A stretch of 49,182 nucleotides of DNA from Corynebacterium sp. (GCF_022712275.1 NZ_JALAGU010000046.1:1-49182), one strand, 5' to 3'; counted from the stretch's first letter, positions 25,824 to 34,106 are shown. Numbers and translations are program-made. Notes: generated from the letters alone by a model not told the origin.

Positions 25824-26507
25824 CTACTTCTGTGCCGAGAGCTTCCGGTACTCGAAGACCTGGTCGATGATGCCGTACTCCTTCGCCTCGTCGGCGGTGA
25901 GGAACTTGTCGCGGTCGGTGTCGATCCGGACCTGCTCGGCGGTCTGACCGGTGTGGCGGGACAGCGTCTCCTCCATGAGGCGGCGCATGCGCTCGATCTC
26001 GTTGGCCTGGATCTCCAGGTCGGAGACCTGCCCCTGGGTACCCTGGGTCGCCGGCTGGTGGATCAGGACACGCGAGTTCGGCAACGCGGCGCGCTTACCG
26101 GGGGTACCGGCGGCGAGCAGCACGGCGGCGGCGGACGCGGCCTGACCGAGACAGACGGTGACGATGTCCGGGCGGACGTACTGCATCGTGTCGTAGATCG
26201 CCATCAGAGAGGTGAAGGAACCGCCCGGGGAGTTGATGTACATGGTGATGTCCCGGTCAGGGTCGAGACCCTCGAGGACCAGAAGCTGAGCCATGATGTC
26301 GTTCGCGGAGGCGTCATCGACCTGGGTGCCCAGGAAGATGATGCGCTCCTCGAAGAGCTTGTTGTAGGGGTTGGACTCCTTGGCTCCGAACGAGGAATGC
26401 TCGACGAAGGAGGGGAGGATGTAGCGGGACTGCGGGAGCCGGCCCCCGGAAGCTACACCGGTCAGTTCGCTGGCGTGCGTGAAACCTGTCATGTTCTCGA
26501 TTCCCAT
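25824..26507 (-). CDS. clpP2: ATP-dependent Clp protease proteolytic subunit 2
   Basis: 227 residues. The catalytic triad is Ser in GQAASAAA, His in IHQPATQGTQG and Asp in DTDRDKFL. YINSPGGS marks the ClpP fold. ClpP2 forms a mixed barrel with ClpP1 in actinobacteria and docks ClpX or ClpC. ATG 26507 lies 4 nt after the clpP1 stop; another in-frame ATG at 26492 is possible. The transcript ends in a strong hairpin before pcaH. Confidence 0.97.
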   Translation of the reverse strand: MGIENMTGFTHASELTGVASGGRLPQSRYILPSFVEHSSFGAKESNPYNKLFEERIIFLGTQVDDASANDIMAQLLVLEGLDPDRDITMYINSPGGSFTSLMAIYDTMQYVRPDIVTVCLGQAASAAAVLLAAGTPGKRAALPNSRVLIHQPATQGTQGQVSDLEIQANEIERMRRLMEETLSRHTGQTAEQVRIDTDRDKFLTADEAKEYGIIDQVFEYRKLSAQK

Positions 26508-26511
26508 CTTC

Positions 26512-27132
26512 CTACTTCTCCTTCGCGGCAGCGCCGATGACGTGGTCCACGAAGCCGTACTCCAGCGCCTGCCGGGCGGTGAACCAGCGGTCGCGGTCCG
26601 AGTCCTTCTGGATCTGCTCCAGAGGCTGGCCGGTGTGCTCGGCGATGAGCTCGGCCATCTCCTTCTTGGTCTGCGCGAACTGTTCCGCCTGGATGGCGAT
26701 GTCCGCGGCGGTACCGCCGACGCCGGCCGACGGCTGGTGCATCATGATCCGGGCGTGCGGCAGCGCGTAACGCTTGCCCTGGGCCCCGGCAGACAGCAGG
26801 AACTGTCCCATCGACGCAGCCAGACCCATGCCGTATGTGGCGACATCGCAGGTCGAGTACTGCATCGTGTCGAAGATGGCCATACCGGCGGTCACCGAAC
26901 CACCCGGGGAGTTGATGTACAGCTTGATGTCCTTCTCCGGGTCCTCCGCACTGAGCAGCAGGATCTGCGCGCAGAGCTTGTTGGCGATCTCATCGTCGAC
27001 CTGGGTTCCCAGGAAGATGATCCGCTCGCGCAGCAGGCGCTCGAAGACAGAGTCATTGAGGTTCATCCCCGACGCGGCGCTCATCTGCGCGGTACGCAGC
27101 GCCTGTCCGGCCGACATATCGTTCATGCTCAC
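26512..27132 (-). CDS. clpP1: ATP-dependent Clp protease proteolytic subunit 1
   Basis: 206 residues. The triad is Ser in GMGLAASMGQ, His in MMHQPSAG and Asp in DSDRDRWF. YINSPGGS is conserved. The chosen start is GTG 27132, 5 nt after AGGAG; ATG 27126 would leave 11 nt. A palindrome matching the ClgR box lies about 130 nt upstream, which fits proteolytic-stress control of clpP1P2 in Corynebacterium. Confidence 0.97.
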   Translation of the reverse strand: MSMNDMSAGQALRTAQMSAASGMNLNDSVFERLLRERIIFLGTQVDDEIANKLCAQILLLSAEDPEKDIKLYINSPGGSVTAGMAIFDTMQYSTCDVATYGMGLAASMGQFLLSAGAQGKRYALPHARIMMHQPSAGVGGTAADIAIQAEQFAQTKKEMAELIAEHTGQPLEQIQKDSDRDRWFTARQALEYGFVDHVIGAAAKEK

Positions 27133-27257
27133 TGAGGCTCCTCGCTCAAGGTGTTACCCCGGAGGCCCACACGGGTGACCGGGGTGTGATTTGTGGAGTA
27201 ACTGGGCTCCACAGTAGTCAACGCACCGGAGGTGCGCCCGCGTCCCCCGGCCCTGTT

Positions 27258-27268
27258 CGCTGTCAGCG
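27258..27268 (-). promoter_or_regulatory. ClgR box upstream of clpP1
   Basis: On the minus strand CGCTGACAGCG followed by AAC fits the ClgR core CGCYNANRGCG and its right flank, as I remember the consensus. The left flank does not match. It lies 126 nt before the clpP1 start. Confidence 0.6.
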
Positions 27269-27295
27269 CACGGGTGGCCCCGGGGCCGTGGGTCG

Positions 27296-27366
27296 CCGTA
27301 CACGATCGTGACGGATCCCCTCTCAGCAGACAACGCAACCGCCCGATCCGTCATGATCGTGTACGG
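27296..27366. repeat. 22-bp inverted repeat between tig and clpP1
   Basis: Arms 27296-27317 and 27345-27366 match in 21 of 22 positions as reverse complements, with a 27-nt loop. Each arm holds GTACACGATC or its complement. Together with the tig terminator and the ClgR box it fills the 362-nt gap 27133-27494, where I see no gene. Confidence 0.8.
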
Positions 27367-27414
27367 CCTCACGGCCCGCCCCGGCGTCCCACCGGACATA
27401 CAGGGACATACAGA

Positions 27415-27444
27415 AGGACGCCGCACCAACAGGTACGGCGTCCT
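27415..27444 (-). terminator. Terminator of tig
   Basis: AGGACGCCG (27415-27423) pairs with CGGCGTCCT (27436-27444) over 9 bp, with a 12-nt loop. It lies 50 nt beyond the tig stop. Confidence 0.65.
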
Positions 27445-27494
27445 CTGCGTGGACACCCGGCGTGAATCGCCCGGTACGGGTGATTCAGCGGGTA

Positions 27495-28859
27495 CTACTC
27501 GGCGTCGGTGGCCTCGACCTCGACCTCAGCCTCGCCGGCCTCCTCACCGAAGAACTCCTTCGGGTCCACCGAGGTGCCCTTGGAGTCGGTGACGGTGACC
27601 TTGCAGATGTTCAGGGCCAGGGCCTTGCCGCGACGGACGTCGGCGAAGAGGTTGGCGATCTGACCGGACTGCTGCAGCTGCATGACGAACTGGTTCGGGT
27701 CCATGCCGTAGCGCTGCGCGGTGAACATGATGTGGTCGGTGAGCTCCTGCTGGGAGACCTCCGGCTTCTCGATGTCCGCCAGGGAGTCGAGGAAGAGCTG
27801 GGTGCGGACCGAATCCTCGGCGGCCTCGCGGGCGTCCTCCTCGAACTTGTCGCGGGTGATGTCCTGGGCGGCGAGCATCTGCTCGAGGACCTTCTCGTCA
27901 CCACCGAACTGGCTCAGCAGCTGCTGCATCTGGCCGTCGACCTGCTCCTGGACCACGGACTCCGGCAGCGGGACCTCGGTCTGCCCGAGAGCGGCGGCGA
28001 GGACCTTGTCGCGGATGTCGGTGGCCTGCTGGCCCTTGAGCTGCTCCTCGACCTGGCCCTTGAGGGATTCGCGGAGCTCCTCGACGGTGTCGAACTCGGA
28101 GGCGAGCTGGGCGAAGTCGTCGTCCAGCTCCGGGAGCTCGCGCTCCTTGACGGACTTGACGGTCACGGAGACCTCGGCGTCCTCGTCGGCGTGCTCACCG
28201 GCAACCAGCTTGGAGGTGAACTCCTTGGTATCGCCCTCGGACAGGCCGATGACGGCCTCGTCGAGACCCTCGACGAGGGAGCCGGAGCCGACCTCGTAGG
28301 ACAGGCCCTCGGTGGTGGCCTCGTCGACAGCCTCGCCGTCGATGGTGGCGGCCATGTCGATGGAGATGAAGTCACCGTCGGCGACGGCGCGATCGACCGG
28401 CTTCAGGGTGCCGAAGCGGGCCTGCAGGTGGCCGAGCTCGTGGTCTACGGCCTCGGCGTCGGCCTCGACGGCGTCGATCTCGACGGAGATGCCGGCGAAG
28501 TCGGGGACCTCGATCTCCGGGCGGACGTCGACCTCGGCGGTGAAGGTGACGTGGTCGTTGTCCTCGAGCTCGGCGATGTCGATGTCCGGCTGGCCGAGGA
28601 CCTTGAGGTCATGCTCCTGCACAGCCTCGCCGTAACGGCTCGGCAGCATGTCGTTGAGCACCTCGTTGAGGATCGCCGGGCGGCCCAGGCGGGCCTCCAG
28701 GATCTTCGCGGGGACCTTGCCCTTTCGGAAACCGGGCAGCGAAACCTGCTGCGCCAGGTTCTTGAAGGCGTTGTCGAACTCGGGCTTCAGTTCGTCGAAG
28801 GGGACCTCGACGGTGAGCTTGACGCGGGTTGCGCTCAGCGATTCAACGGAGCTCTTCAC
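27495..28859 (-). CDS. tig: Trigger factor
   Basis: 454 residues, the actinobacterial length. The N-terminal ribosome-binding domain holds the GFRKGKVPAKILE signature near residue 45, then comes the FKBP-like prolyl isomerase domain (VADGDFISIDMAATIDGE) and the helical C-terminal chaperone arms. The tail is acidic (EAGEAEVEVEATDAE). It binds nascent chains at the ribosome exit. The start is GTG 28859 after CAGGAGTGTG. It lies upstream of clpP1P2 on the same strand, but a hairpin and the ClgR box separate them. Confidence 0.97.
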   Translation of the reverse strand: MKSSVESLSATRVKLTVEVPFDELKPEFDNAFKNLAQQVSLPGFRKGKVPAKILEARLGRPAILNEVLNDMLPSRYGEAVQEHDLKVLGQPDIDIAELEDNDHVTFTAEVDVRPEIEVPDFAGISVEIDAVEADAEAVDHELGHLQARFGTLKPVDRAVADGDFISIDMAATIDGEAVDEATTEGLSYEVGSGSLVEGLDEAVIGLSEGDTKEFTSKLVAGEHADEDAEVSVTVKSVKERELPELDDDFAQLASEFDTVEELRESLKGQVEEQLKGQQATDIRDKVLAAALGQTEVPLPESVVQEQVDGQMQQLLSQFGGDEKVLEQMLAAQDITRDKFEEDAREAAEDSVRTQLFLDSLADIEKPEVSQQELTDHIMFTAQRYGMDPNQFVMQLQQSGQIANLFADVRRGKALALNICKVTVTDSKGTSVDPKEFFGEEAGEAEVEVEATDAE

Positions 28860-29053
28860 GGGTGCACACTCCTGTGTGTTCTTGTCTGGTGTTGTTCATC
28901 GTCCGGCGGGATCCGGGGACGCGGTGGCGTCCGGTTCCCTGACCCTCGCCGCACCGTTGTGCGGCATCCGGGTCGGCCTGTACATCACGGCCACCGGCAT
29001 CGGTCGTGACCGATTTTATCGTGCGACCGTCGACGGCGGTCGCCGGGGTCCGT

Positions 29054-29084
29054 CACCGCAGTTTCCTGACAGGATCCTGCGGTG
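29054..29084. terminator. Small hairpin between tig and tRNA-Pro
   Basis: CACCGCAG (29054-29061) pairs with CTGCGGTG (29077-29084). It may end the minus-strand tRNA transcript. The remaining 28860-29053 shows no gene. Confidence 0.45.
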
Positions 29085-29121
29085 TGAGCCGTGCACGCGG
29101 CGACCATCGCGACGGCATCCG

Positions 29122-29195
29122 TCGGGATAGCGGGATTTGAACCCACGACCCCTCGCTCCCAAAGCGAGTGCGCTACCAAACTGCGCCATATCCCG
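29122..29195 (-). tRNA. tRNA-Pro (UGG)
   Basis: Minus-strand cloverleaf: acceptor CGGGATA/TATCCCG, D arm GCGCAGTTTGGTAGCGC, anticodon loop TTTGGGA with UGG, and T arm GTGGGTTCAAATCC. The CCA end is not encoded. Confidence 0.93.
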
Positions 29196-29281
29196 GATCT
29201 CCGGCACCCCCGGTCACACCGGCGGTACCACCTGCCAGATGTTACGGGGTGCCGGATGAGCAGGGCAACGGTGGGGTGCTG

Positions 29282-29824
29282 TTACCGTGCGACCTTCGCC
29301 GCCTCGCGGTTGTCCTCCGCCCACCGGATGACCCACTCGGGCACGACGCGGCCGTCAGGGGCGGGGCCGAAGATCTCGGCCAGTTCGGCGTCCGACAGCG
29401 AGCCTCCCTTCTTCTTCAAGGCACGCAGCTGGACCACGGCGTGGGCGTAGACCTCGCCCTCGTGCTGACCGACACCGACGAAGACCTGCTCGACGAAGGT
29501 GCCGTACTTCGTCGCGCCGAGGAAGCGGGTGCGGATCTCGTAGCGCTGCCACGGCAGCAGGGACCGGCGGTAGTTGATGGTGAGTGCGGCAACGACGAAG
29601 TACGCGCCGTGTGCCTGCGTCTCCTGACGGATCCGGCTGCGGTACATCTGCTCGATGCGTCCGAGGTCGAGCACCGTCGGGTAGCGGCCGTTGTTCATGT
29701 GGCCCAGCAGGTCCAGGTCGTTCGGCAGGACGCGCATCGGCTTGACGTTGGTGTCCCAGGGGCTCAGACGCGGCAGGAACCGGCCGCGGAGCACGGTGGT
29801 GAGAAGTCGGAGGTAGAGATTCAC
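29282..29824 (-). CDS. Thioesterase-like hotdog protein (THEM6/4HBT type)
   Basis: 180 residues from GTG 29824. The hotdog signature is LLGHMNNGRYPTVLDLGRIEQMYRS, followed by NYRRSLLPWQRYEIRTRFLG. Proteins of this family hydrolyse acyl-CoA or act as holdase-like membrane proteins; the substrate is unknown. TAGTGT lies 8 nt upstream of the GTG, so translation is probably leaderless. The longer frame would run toward tRNA-Gly and is not used. Confidence 0.78.
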   Translation of the reverse strand: MNLYLRLLTTVLRGRFLPRLSPWDTNVKPMRVLPNDLDLLGHMNNGRYPTVLDLGRIEQMYRSRIRQETQAHGAYFVVAALTINYRRSLLPWQRYEIRTRFLGATKYGTFVEQVFVGVGQHEGEVYAHAVVQLRALKKKGGSLSDAELAEIFGPAPDGRVVPEWVIRWAEDNREAAKVAR

Positions 29825-29906
29825 GCAGCGGAACACTACCGTGGATACCGCTCCCCTACCCACGAAACAACATGGACCCCGACCGTCCGGTCGGGGTCTC
29901 ACGTGG

Positions 29907-29978
29907 AGGGAATGACGGGAATCGAACCCGCGTCTTCAGCTTGGAAGGCTGAGGTATTAGCCACTATACGACATTCCC
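29907..29978 (-). tRNA. tRNA-Gly (UCC)
   Basis: Minus-strand cloverleaf: acceptor GGGAATG/CATTCCC, anticodon stem CAGCC/GGCTG-like with loop CTTCCAA and anticodon UCC, and T arm GCGGGTTCGATTCCCG. CCA is not encoded. Confidence 0.9.
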
Positions 29979-30075
29979 CTGCGGTCTCCCGGCTACCGGG
30001 AATCCGTCACTGACCATACACCACCGGTGCCCTCAGGATGCAAACCCGGGGCACCTGTGGCGTCATGGTTGTGCC

Positions 30076-31836
30076 CTACAGGCCCTTGAAGCCGGAGGGA
30101 CGCGGAATGTTGCGCAGGTTGGACTTCGCCAGGTTCAGCATCTTGCCCACGCCACCTTCGAGCACGGTCCTGGTGGCGGCCCGGGTGAATCCGGCGACCT
30201 GTTCCAGCGAGATCTCCGGCGGGATGGACAGCGCGTTCGGGTCGGTGACCACGTCGACGAGCACCGGGCCGTCGTAGGCCAGCGCCTCAGCCAGGACGCG
30301 ACGGACATCCTTCGGGTCCTCGATGCGGAAGGACTTGATGCCGCAGGCCTCGGCAATGTCGGCGTAGTTCACCTTCTCATGGTCGGTACCGAAGTCCGGC
30401 AGACCCTTGACCAGCATCTCCAGCTTCACCATGCCGAGGGTGGAATTGTTGTAGACGATCGCCTTCAGCGGCACCTGGTGCAGTTTGACGGTGAGCAGCT
30501 CGCCCATGAGCATGCCGAGCCCGCCGTCGCCGCACATCGCGACGACCTGACGCTTCCCCTCACTCGCGGCGGAGGCACCGATCGCCTGCGGCAGGGCGTT
30601 CGCCATCGTCCCGTGCCGGAAGGACGCCTGGAGCTGCCGCTTCCCGTTGGGCGTGATGTACCGCGCATGCCACACGTTGCACATGCCGGTGTCGGCGGTG
30701 AACACGGCGTCCTCGTCGGCGAGCTCGTCGAGGACGTAGGTGAGGTACTCCGGGTGGATCGGGGTGTGCTTCTCGATGTTCTTCGTGTACGCCGCGACCA
30801 CGTGTTCCAGGTTGGACGCCTGGCGCTTCAGCATCCGCTCGAGGAAGGACACGTCGGTCTTCTCGTCGAGCAGCGGGAGCAGATCGTCGATGGTGGCGGC
30901 GACGTCACCGGTGACCGGGTACTTCACGGTGGTGCGGCGTCCGATGTTGCGGCCCTTGATGTCGATCTGGGCGGTGTCGGTGTCCCGGGGCAGGAACTCC
31001 GTGTAGGGGAAGTCCGTGCCCAGCAGGATGAGGAGGTCGGCGTCCTCGAAAGCCTCGGAACAGGCGCCGTAACCGAGCAGGCCTGACATGCCGACGTCAT
31101 AGGGGTTGTCGTAGTGGAGGAACTCCTTGCCCCCGTAGGCGTGACCGACCGGGGCCTTGATGTGGCCGGCGAGCGCGAAGACCTGGTCGCGGGCACCGGC
31201 GCAGCCCGCGCCACCGAAGATGGTGACCTTGTCGGCCTTGTTGATCGCCTCGGCCAGAGCCTTGAGCTCGCCGGCGGCAGGGTGGACGACCGGCTTCTCG
31301 ACGGAGATCTCCGAGTTCAGCTGCGGGGATCCGACGGCCCGGTCGCCGGCGATGTCGCCGGGGATGACGAGGACGGAGACGCCGTTTCCGGCCATCGTCG
31401 ACTGGATGGCGTGATGGAGGACGGTCGCGCCCTGGGCGGCGGAGTTCACCATCTCGCAGTAGCCGGAGCACTCCTGGAAGATGGCCTCGGGATGGGTCTC
31501 CTGGAAGTAGTGGGAGCCGATGAACTGGGACGGAATGTGGCTGGCGATGGCCAGGACCTTCCCGCCGTTACGGTGTGCGTCATAGAGACCCTGGATGAGG
31601 TGGGTGTTTCCCGGACCGCAGGAGCCTGCACAGACCGCCAGTTGGCCGGTGACGAGAGACTCCGCACCCGCGGCGAAGGCGGCGGCTTCCTCGTTGCGGA
31701 CGTGGAACCATTCGATGCTGCTGCGCTTGACGGCGTCAACGATGGGGTTGAGGCTGTCGCCGACAAGACCGAAGATGCGTCGGACGCCCTGTGCTTCGAG
31801 GGCGTCGACGAGCTGTTCTGCATAAGTACGTGCCAT
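30076..31836 (-). CDS. poxB: Pyruvate:quinone oxidoreductase (pyruvate oxidase)
   Basis: 586 residues, highly like Corynebacterium Pqo. The ThDP Glu lies in VRNEEAAAF near residue 48, the ThDP/Mg motif is CGDGGLGMLMGELL to NNS, and the FAD domain has GLLGYGACSEAF and LLGTDFPYTEF. It decarboxylates pyruvate to acetate and passes electrons to menaquinone at the membrane. ATG 31836 has TATGGT 7 nt upstream and no ribosome site, so it is leaderless. A small HTH gene is divergent. Confidence 0.96.
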   Translation of the reverse strand: MARTYAEQLVDALEAQGVRRIFGLVGDSLNPIVDAVKRSSIEWFHVRNEEAAAFAAGAESLVTGQLAVCAGSCGPGNTHLIQGLYDAHRNGGKVLAIASHIPSQFIGSHYFQETHPEAIFQECSGYCEMVNSAAQGATVLHHAIQSTMAGNGVSVLVIPGDIAGDRAVGSPQLNSEISVEKPVVHPAAGELKALAEAINKADKVTIFGGAGCAGARDQVFALAGHIKAPVGHAYGGKEFLHYDNPYDVGMSGLLGYGACSEAFEDADLLILLGTDFPYTEFLPRDTDTAQIDIKGRNIGRRTTVKYPVTGDVAATIDDLLPLLDEKTDVSFLERMLKRQASNLEHVVAAYTKNIEKHTPIHPEYLTYVLDELADEDAVFTADTGMCNVWHARYITPNGKRQLQASFRHGTMANALPQAIGASAASEGKRQVVAMCGDGGLGMLMGELLTVKLHQVPLKAIVYNNSTLGMVKLEMLVKGLPDFGTDHEKVNYADIAEACGIKSFRIEDPKDVRRVLAEALAYDGPVLVDVVTDPNALSIPPEISLEQVAGFTRAATRTVLEGGVGKMLNLAKSNLRNIPRPSGFKGL

Positions 31837-31911
31837 GGACCCGACCATAGACGCATTGAGGTCCGACCGCACTTGCGGCTGACCGGCGGATTTTCAGTAG
31901 ACTCTGAATGT

Positions 31912-32130
31912 ATGAGACCGAAAATAATGGACGCGGACACCGGCCACGAACTGTGGACCGCTCAGCAGTGCGCCGACTTCTCCGGAACCGCCAGGGGAAC
32001 TTTCACGAGCTATGCGACCCGGGGACGCGCTCCCGAGCCGGTCACGAAGGTCCACGGCCTGACGCTGTGGGACGCCGATGAGGTGTCTGAGTGGGCAGAA
32101 AAGAGAAACCCCCGTCGCCGCGAAGGCTGA
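31912..32130 (+). CDS. Small excisionase/AlpA-like helix-turn-helix protein
   Basis: 72 residues. ELWTAQQCADFSGTARGTFTSYATRGRAPEPV and GLTLWDADEVSEWAEK follow the MerR/AlpA DNA-binding pattern of an adapter helix followed by a wing. It has TAGACT 8 nt before the ATG and is divergent from poxB across 75 nt. A direct role in poxB control is possible; excisionase relatives sit in prophages, but no phage genes are near. Confidence 0.7.
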   Translation: MRPKIMDADTGHELWTAQQCADFSGTARGTFTSYATRGRAPEPVTKVHGLTLWDADEVSEWAEKRNPRRREG

Positions 32131-32159
32131 CAGGGGGGGTCGTGGGAGTCAGAGAAGAA

Positions 32160-32636
32160 TCAGGCCTCCGGGAGGGCGGGGGCCACGCCGGTCCTCTCGT
32201 ACTCGGCGAGGATGTCGATGCGGCGCTGGTGACGCTCGGCCTCGGACCATGCCTGGGCGATGAAGGCATCGACGATGGCCAGGGCGTCCTCTTCGGAGTG
32301 CATCCGGCCACCGAGACCGATGAGCTGGGCGTTGTTGTGCTCACGGGCGAGCTTGGCGGTCTCCACGGACCAGGCCAGGGCACAGCGGGCGCCGGGGACC
32401 TTGTTCGCGGCGATCTGCTCGCCGTTGCCGGAGCCGCCGAGCACGATGCCCAGGGAGCCTTCGTCGGCGACGGTCCGCTTAGCTGCCTCGATGCAGTAGG
32501 CGGGGTAGTCGTCCTCGGCGTCGTAGGTGTGGGCACCGCAGTCGATGACCTCGATGCCGTCCTTGGCCTTGAGATGGTCGGCGATGAGGTTCTTCATGTC
32601 GAATCCGGCGTGATCGGCGCCGAGGTAGATACGCAT
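32160..32636 (-). CDS. rpiB: Ribose-5-phosphate isomerase B
   Basis: 158 residues, the normal length. LGADHAGFDMKN at the start, DCGAHTYDAEDDYP and GGSGNGEQIAANKVPGARCAL are the active-site loops of the RpiB/LacAB family. It interconverts ribose 5-phosphate and ribulose 5-phosphate. ATG 32636 has TACACT 7 nt upstream and no ribosome site. The gene order poxB-rpiB-Rv2466c-like-pepN parallels mycobacteria. Confidence 0.95.
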   Translation of the reverse strand: MRIYLGADHAGFDMKNLIADHLKAKDGIEVIDCGAHTYDAEDDYPAYCIEAAKRTVADEGSLGIVLGGSGNGEQIAANKVPGARCALAWSVETAKLAREHNNAQLIGLGGRMHSEEDALAIVDAFIAQAWSEAERHQRRIDILAEYERTGVAPALPEA

Positions 32637-32679
32637 GTCAGTGAGTGTATCGGAAAGGTTCCGGGGGAATGCCATAAGG

Positions 32680-32711
32680 GCGGGAACCCAATGCAGTGGT
32701 CAGGTTCCCGC
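32680..32711 (-). terminator. Hairpin terminator after the tandem micro-genes
   Basis: GCGGGAACC (32680-32688) pairs exactly with GGTTCCCGC (32703-32711). A second stem CCCCGG/CCGGGG lies closer to the gene at 32728-32745. Both are downstream of the 70-residue micro-gene. Confidence 0.65.
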
Positions 32712-32776
32712 CCCCGATACAGAACGACCCCGGAGGAAACCCCGGGGCCGCGGCGCTGATCAGGAACCGGCCGCGA

Positions 32777-32989
32777 TCAGTTCCACCAGTTGGTGGGGAT
32801 CTCACCGACAGTGTCTTCGTCGATACCGAGCGAACCCATCACCGATCCAAGGCCGCTACCGGCGACCTCACCGGCGCCGGAGCTGCCGGCGAGCGACCCT
32901 TCAGTGCTCAGCACCTCTCCACCGTTTCCGGCCAGGACGGCTGTGAGGATGTCCTTGAGTTCACCGAGCAGCGACAGGAGATCACCCAT
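32777..32989 (-). CDS. Tiny secreted- or porin-like protein, gene 2
   Basis: 70 residues: MGDLLSLLGELKDILTAVL, then VLSTEGSLAGSSGAG and a Gly/Ser-rich stretch, ending IPTNWWN. No signal peptide is seen; the N-terminal helix is amphipathic. It is clearly a paralogue of the next micro-gene (MGxL start and VLSTxGSxAGS block). Corynebacteria carry tandem tiny PorA/PorH-type porins in the mycolic-acid layer without signal peptides, which this resembles in size and arrangement; sequence identity is not clear, so the function is open. AGGAG lies a few bases upstream of the ATG, within the previous gene. Confidence 0.6.
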   Translation of the reverse strand: MGDLLSLLGELKDILTAVLAGNGGEVLSTEGSLAGSSGAGEVAGSGLGSVMGSLGIDEDTVGEIPTNWWN

Positions 32990-32993
32990 GGCG

Positions 32994-33143
32994 CTACTCC
33001 CCGGTCGAGGATCCGAGACCCTCGCCGCCGAAGCTGCCGGCGATGGATCCATCGGTGCTCAGGACTGAAGCGTCACCCTTGAGCAGGCCAACGAGGATGT
33101 GAATGAGGTCGGTGAAGTCAGTGATGCTGTCGAGAGAGCCCAT
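32994..33143 (-). CDS. Tiny secreted- or porin-like protein, gene 1
   Basis: 49 residues: MGSLDSITDFTDLIHILVGLL, then VLSTDGSIAGSFGGEGLGSSTGE. It is too short for standard gene callers. AAGGAGAAAACAC is an excellent ribosome site, and a promoter with TTCACT and TAGGAT 17 nt apart lies 78 nt upstream. Its stop is 4 nt before the next micro-gene start. PorA/PorH-like porins are the closest class by size and arrangement; small amphipathic peptides or toxin-like proteins are alternatives. Confidence 0.55.
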   Translation of the reverse strand: MGSLDSITDFTDLIHILVGLLKGDASVLSTDGSIAGSFGGEGLGSSTGE

Positions 33144-33220
33144 GTGTTTTCTCCTTGGGGATCTGATGAAGGAAATGTGGTGCGTTCCCCGGAACTCTCC
33201 GGCGCACTACGGCAAACAGT

Positions 33221-33249
33221 ATCCTAAGTGAAGTCATGTCACCAGTGAA
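33221..33249 (-). promoter_or_regulatory. Promoter of the micro-gene pair
   Basis: On the minus strand -35 TTCACT (33249-33244) and -10 TAGGAT (33226-33221) with a 17-nt spacer. The leader would be about 70 nt. The rest of 33144-33467, a 324-nt gap, holds no gene that I can support. Confidence 0.6.
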
Positions 33250-33467
33250 ACTTATGGGAACCGCCTCCCGGAACTTCCGATCCCCGACCCGGAGCGTTCG
33301 TTCCCGGACCCGACACTGTCACCTGCAGGTTCATTCACTTCATGTACACCTTGGCACGGGAGGTCAGCGGACCGAGCCCCGGTGCCGGGCCCCTTCCCTT
33401 TCCCCTGAAAGACGCCGCCATGGACTGCCCCGGTACCCCCCACTTCCCCGGGAGCCCCGGCGACCAC

Positions 33468-34106
33468 CTACGCCGTGGCGTCCGGGTCCTCGGTGCGGGA
33501 GCGCTTGAGTTCGAAGAAGTGCTCGTAGCTGCCGAGGGTCACGGCCGCGTCGAACAGCGCGCCGGCCTCCTCGCCCTTCGGCACGCGCGTGATGACCGGC
33601 CCGAAGAAGGCGTGCCCGCCCAGCTCGACGACCGGGGTGCCGACGTCATTGCCGACCTTCTCCATCGCCTTGTCCTGGAACGCGCGCAGATCGGCCTCGA
33701 CCGAGCCGTCCTCAGAACCACGCTTGTGGGCGTAGTCCAGGTAGGAGGCGTCCGCCCCCGCCTCGGACAGCGCAGACGCGATCAGCCCGTCATACGCGCC
33801 GGCCCCCTGCTTGTGGCCCTCGCCCTTGTCGTGGATCAGCGTGCCGATCGCCGTGTAGTAGGCGTCCACCTTCGACGGGTCCTTGAGCTGCAGCGCAGCG
33901 GCGACCAGGGCCGGACCCCAGGCCGCCTCCATCGCGTTGCGGTAGTCCTCGGGCAGCTCATCGCGTCCTTCATTGAGGACCGCCAGGCTCATCGGCGAGT
34001 AGCTGAGGTCGATGTCGCGGACCTTCTCCACCTCCTTGAGCCACCGGCTGGTGACCCAGGCAAAGGGACAGGTCGCATCAAAGTACATGGTGACTGGTGT
34101 GCTCAT
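33468..34106 (-). CDS. DsbA-family mycothiol-dependent nitroreductase (Rv2466c-like)
   Basis: 212 residues. MYFDATCPFAWVTSRWLKEVEKVRDI, DVGTPVVELGGHAFFGPV and YEHFFELKRSRTE match Rv2466c along its length. Rv2466c has CPWC; here the second Cys is Ala (CPFA), so a one-cysteine mechanism through mycothiol is implied. It likely reduces mycothiol mixed disulfides or nitro compounds in the cytoplasm. ATG 34106 has TAGGAT 8 nt upstream and no ribosome site. It is divergent from pepN. Confidence 0.88.
   Translation of the reverse strand: MSTPVTMYFDATCPFAWVTSRWLKEVEKVRDIDLSYSPMSLAVLNEGRDELPEDYRNAMEAAWGPALVAAALQLKDPSKVDAYYTAIGTLIHDKGEGHKQGAGAYDGLIASALSEAGADASYLDYAHKRGSEDGSVEADLRAFQDKAMEKVGNDVGTPVVELGGHAFFGPVITRVPKGEEAGALFDAAVTLGSYEHFFELKRSRTEDPDATA

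Noticed and set aside
27462..29009. Plus-strand open frame over tig
   Set aside because: Antisense shadow of trigger factor; Leu/Gly/Val/Asp-rich and without motifs.
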